NCBI GenBank assembly: GCA_958295855.1
Contig: OY282383.1
Location: 2,832,481 to 2,896,480, forward strand
From: an uncultured Poribacteria bacterium
GTDB lineage: Bacteria; Poribacteria; WGA-4E; WGA-3G
Reading direction: 5' to 3'
Length of the DNA stretch: 64,000 bases
Each line of letters begins with the position of its first letter. Position 1 is the stretch's first letter. This document shows, in pieces, positions 63,922 through 64,000 of the stretch. Below the pieces are notes generated by a model that saw only the letters and a program-made list of their open reading frames with translations, was not told the origin of the DNA and made no database searches. The translations under genes were made by a program, and so were the position numbers.

Positions 63922-63938
63922 CCCCTGCTTTGCAGGGG
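63922..63938. repeat. Palindrome CCCCTGCTTTGCAGGGG in the right-edge intergenic region
   Basis: Perfect 7-bp stem with TTT loop. The final 275 bp (63726-64000) shows this repeat and no gene start or end that I can support. Confidence 0.85.
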
Positions 63939-64000
63939 TGTAATACGACATGGATCGCATAATGTTGTAGCTTTTCTCTGCGGGCGACGGCACGCGGAGC

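Noticed and set aside
1..64000. tRNA or rRNA genes
   Set aside because: No cloverleaf-like or rRNA-like segment was recognised by eye; a tRNA search tool would be decisive.

Overview
The window looks like a chromosomal segment of an uncultured, repeat-rich, Gram-negative-type bacterium. It has an outer-membrane efflux protein, several lipoproteins and consensus sigma-70 promoters (TTGACA-17-TATAAT). Gene content and, above all, the many short repeats of the type CCCCTGCAAAGCAGGGG and TTTTTCGTCATTCCTTGCGG remind me of Candidatus Poribacteria. That assignment is inference from memory and no search was run.

Layout. 1-5.95 kb (minus strand): a type III CRISPR effector operon. A perfect-consensus promoter is followed by a CARF-domain protein, Cas10 with an intact GGDD palm, a Cas7-Csx10-like fusion, and a small gene that runs off the left edge. 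The last three genes overlap by 4 bases (GTGA or ATGA). No CRISPR array, Cas6, Cas1 or Cas2 is in the window. 6.1-9.5 kb: a Gfo/Idh/MocA oxidoreductase, a MoxR ATPase, an array of 40-bp repeats with covarying palindromes, and a membrane-anchored coiled-coil protein. 9.6-15.9 kb: a type III-like Mod/Res restriction-modification pair. 16-25.4 kb: metabolic and housekeeping genes (glcD-like, a tandemly duplicated small membrane protein, a D-2-hydroxyacid dehydrogenase, trpB, a HEAT protein, a four-cluster ferredoxin, gmk, coaBC, rsmA). 25.4-34.4 kb: five ~160-bp tandem repeats, a lipoprotein, rpmB, relA/spoT, recJ, tmk and holB. 34.4-37.75 kb: a type IIG-like restriction-methylase gene broken by three repeat insertions and a poly-A frameshift. 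38-44.4 kb: metG, an AddB-like nuclease and superoxide dismutase. 44.6-52.7 kb: a heavy-metal RND efflux cluster whose CzcC and CzcB genes lie between ~240-bp inverted repeats. 53-54.6 kb: a secreted-protein gene with an in-frame stop and a small membrane protein. 54.66-58.6 kb: a T-box leader followed by ilvB, ilvN and ilvC. 58.6-64 kb: small accessory genes, a GIY-YIG-type gene followed by a 23-codon methyltransferase remnant, and a barrel/KOW-like protein.

The main theme is repeat invasion of genes. Palindromic and terminal-inverted-repeat elements sit between genes and also inside them. In rsmA, the addB-like gene, czcC and czcB the insert keeps the reading frame and would be translated as extra peptide. 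In the type IIG gene insertion broke the protein. Other copies supply stop codons (rsmA), a Shine-Dalgarno-like sequence (recJ) or part of a riboswitch (T-box). Three element copies each have a closely matching inverted partner nearby (about 4.2 kb, 0.5 kb and 3.8 kb apart), which suggests local gene conversion or inversion.
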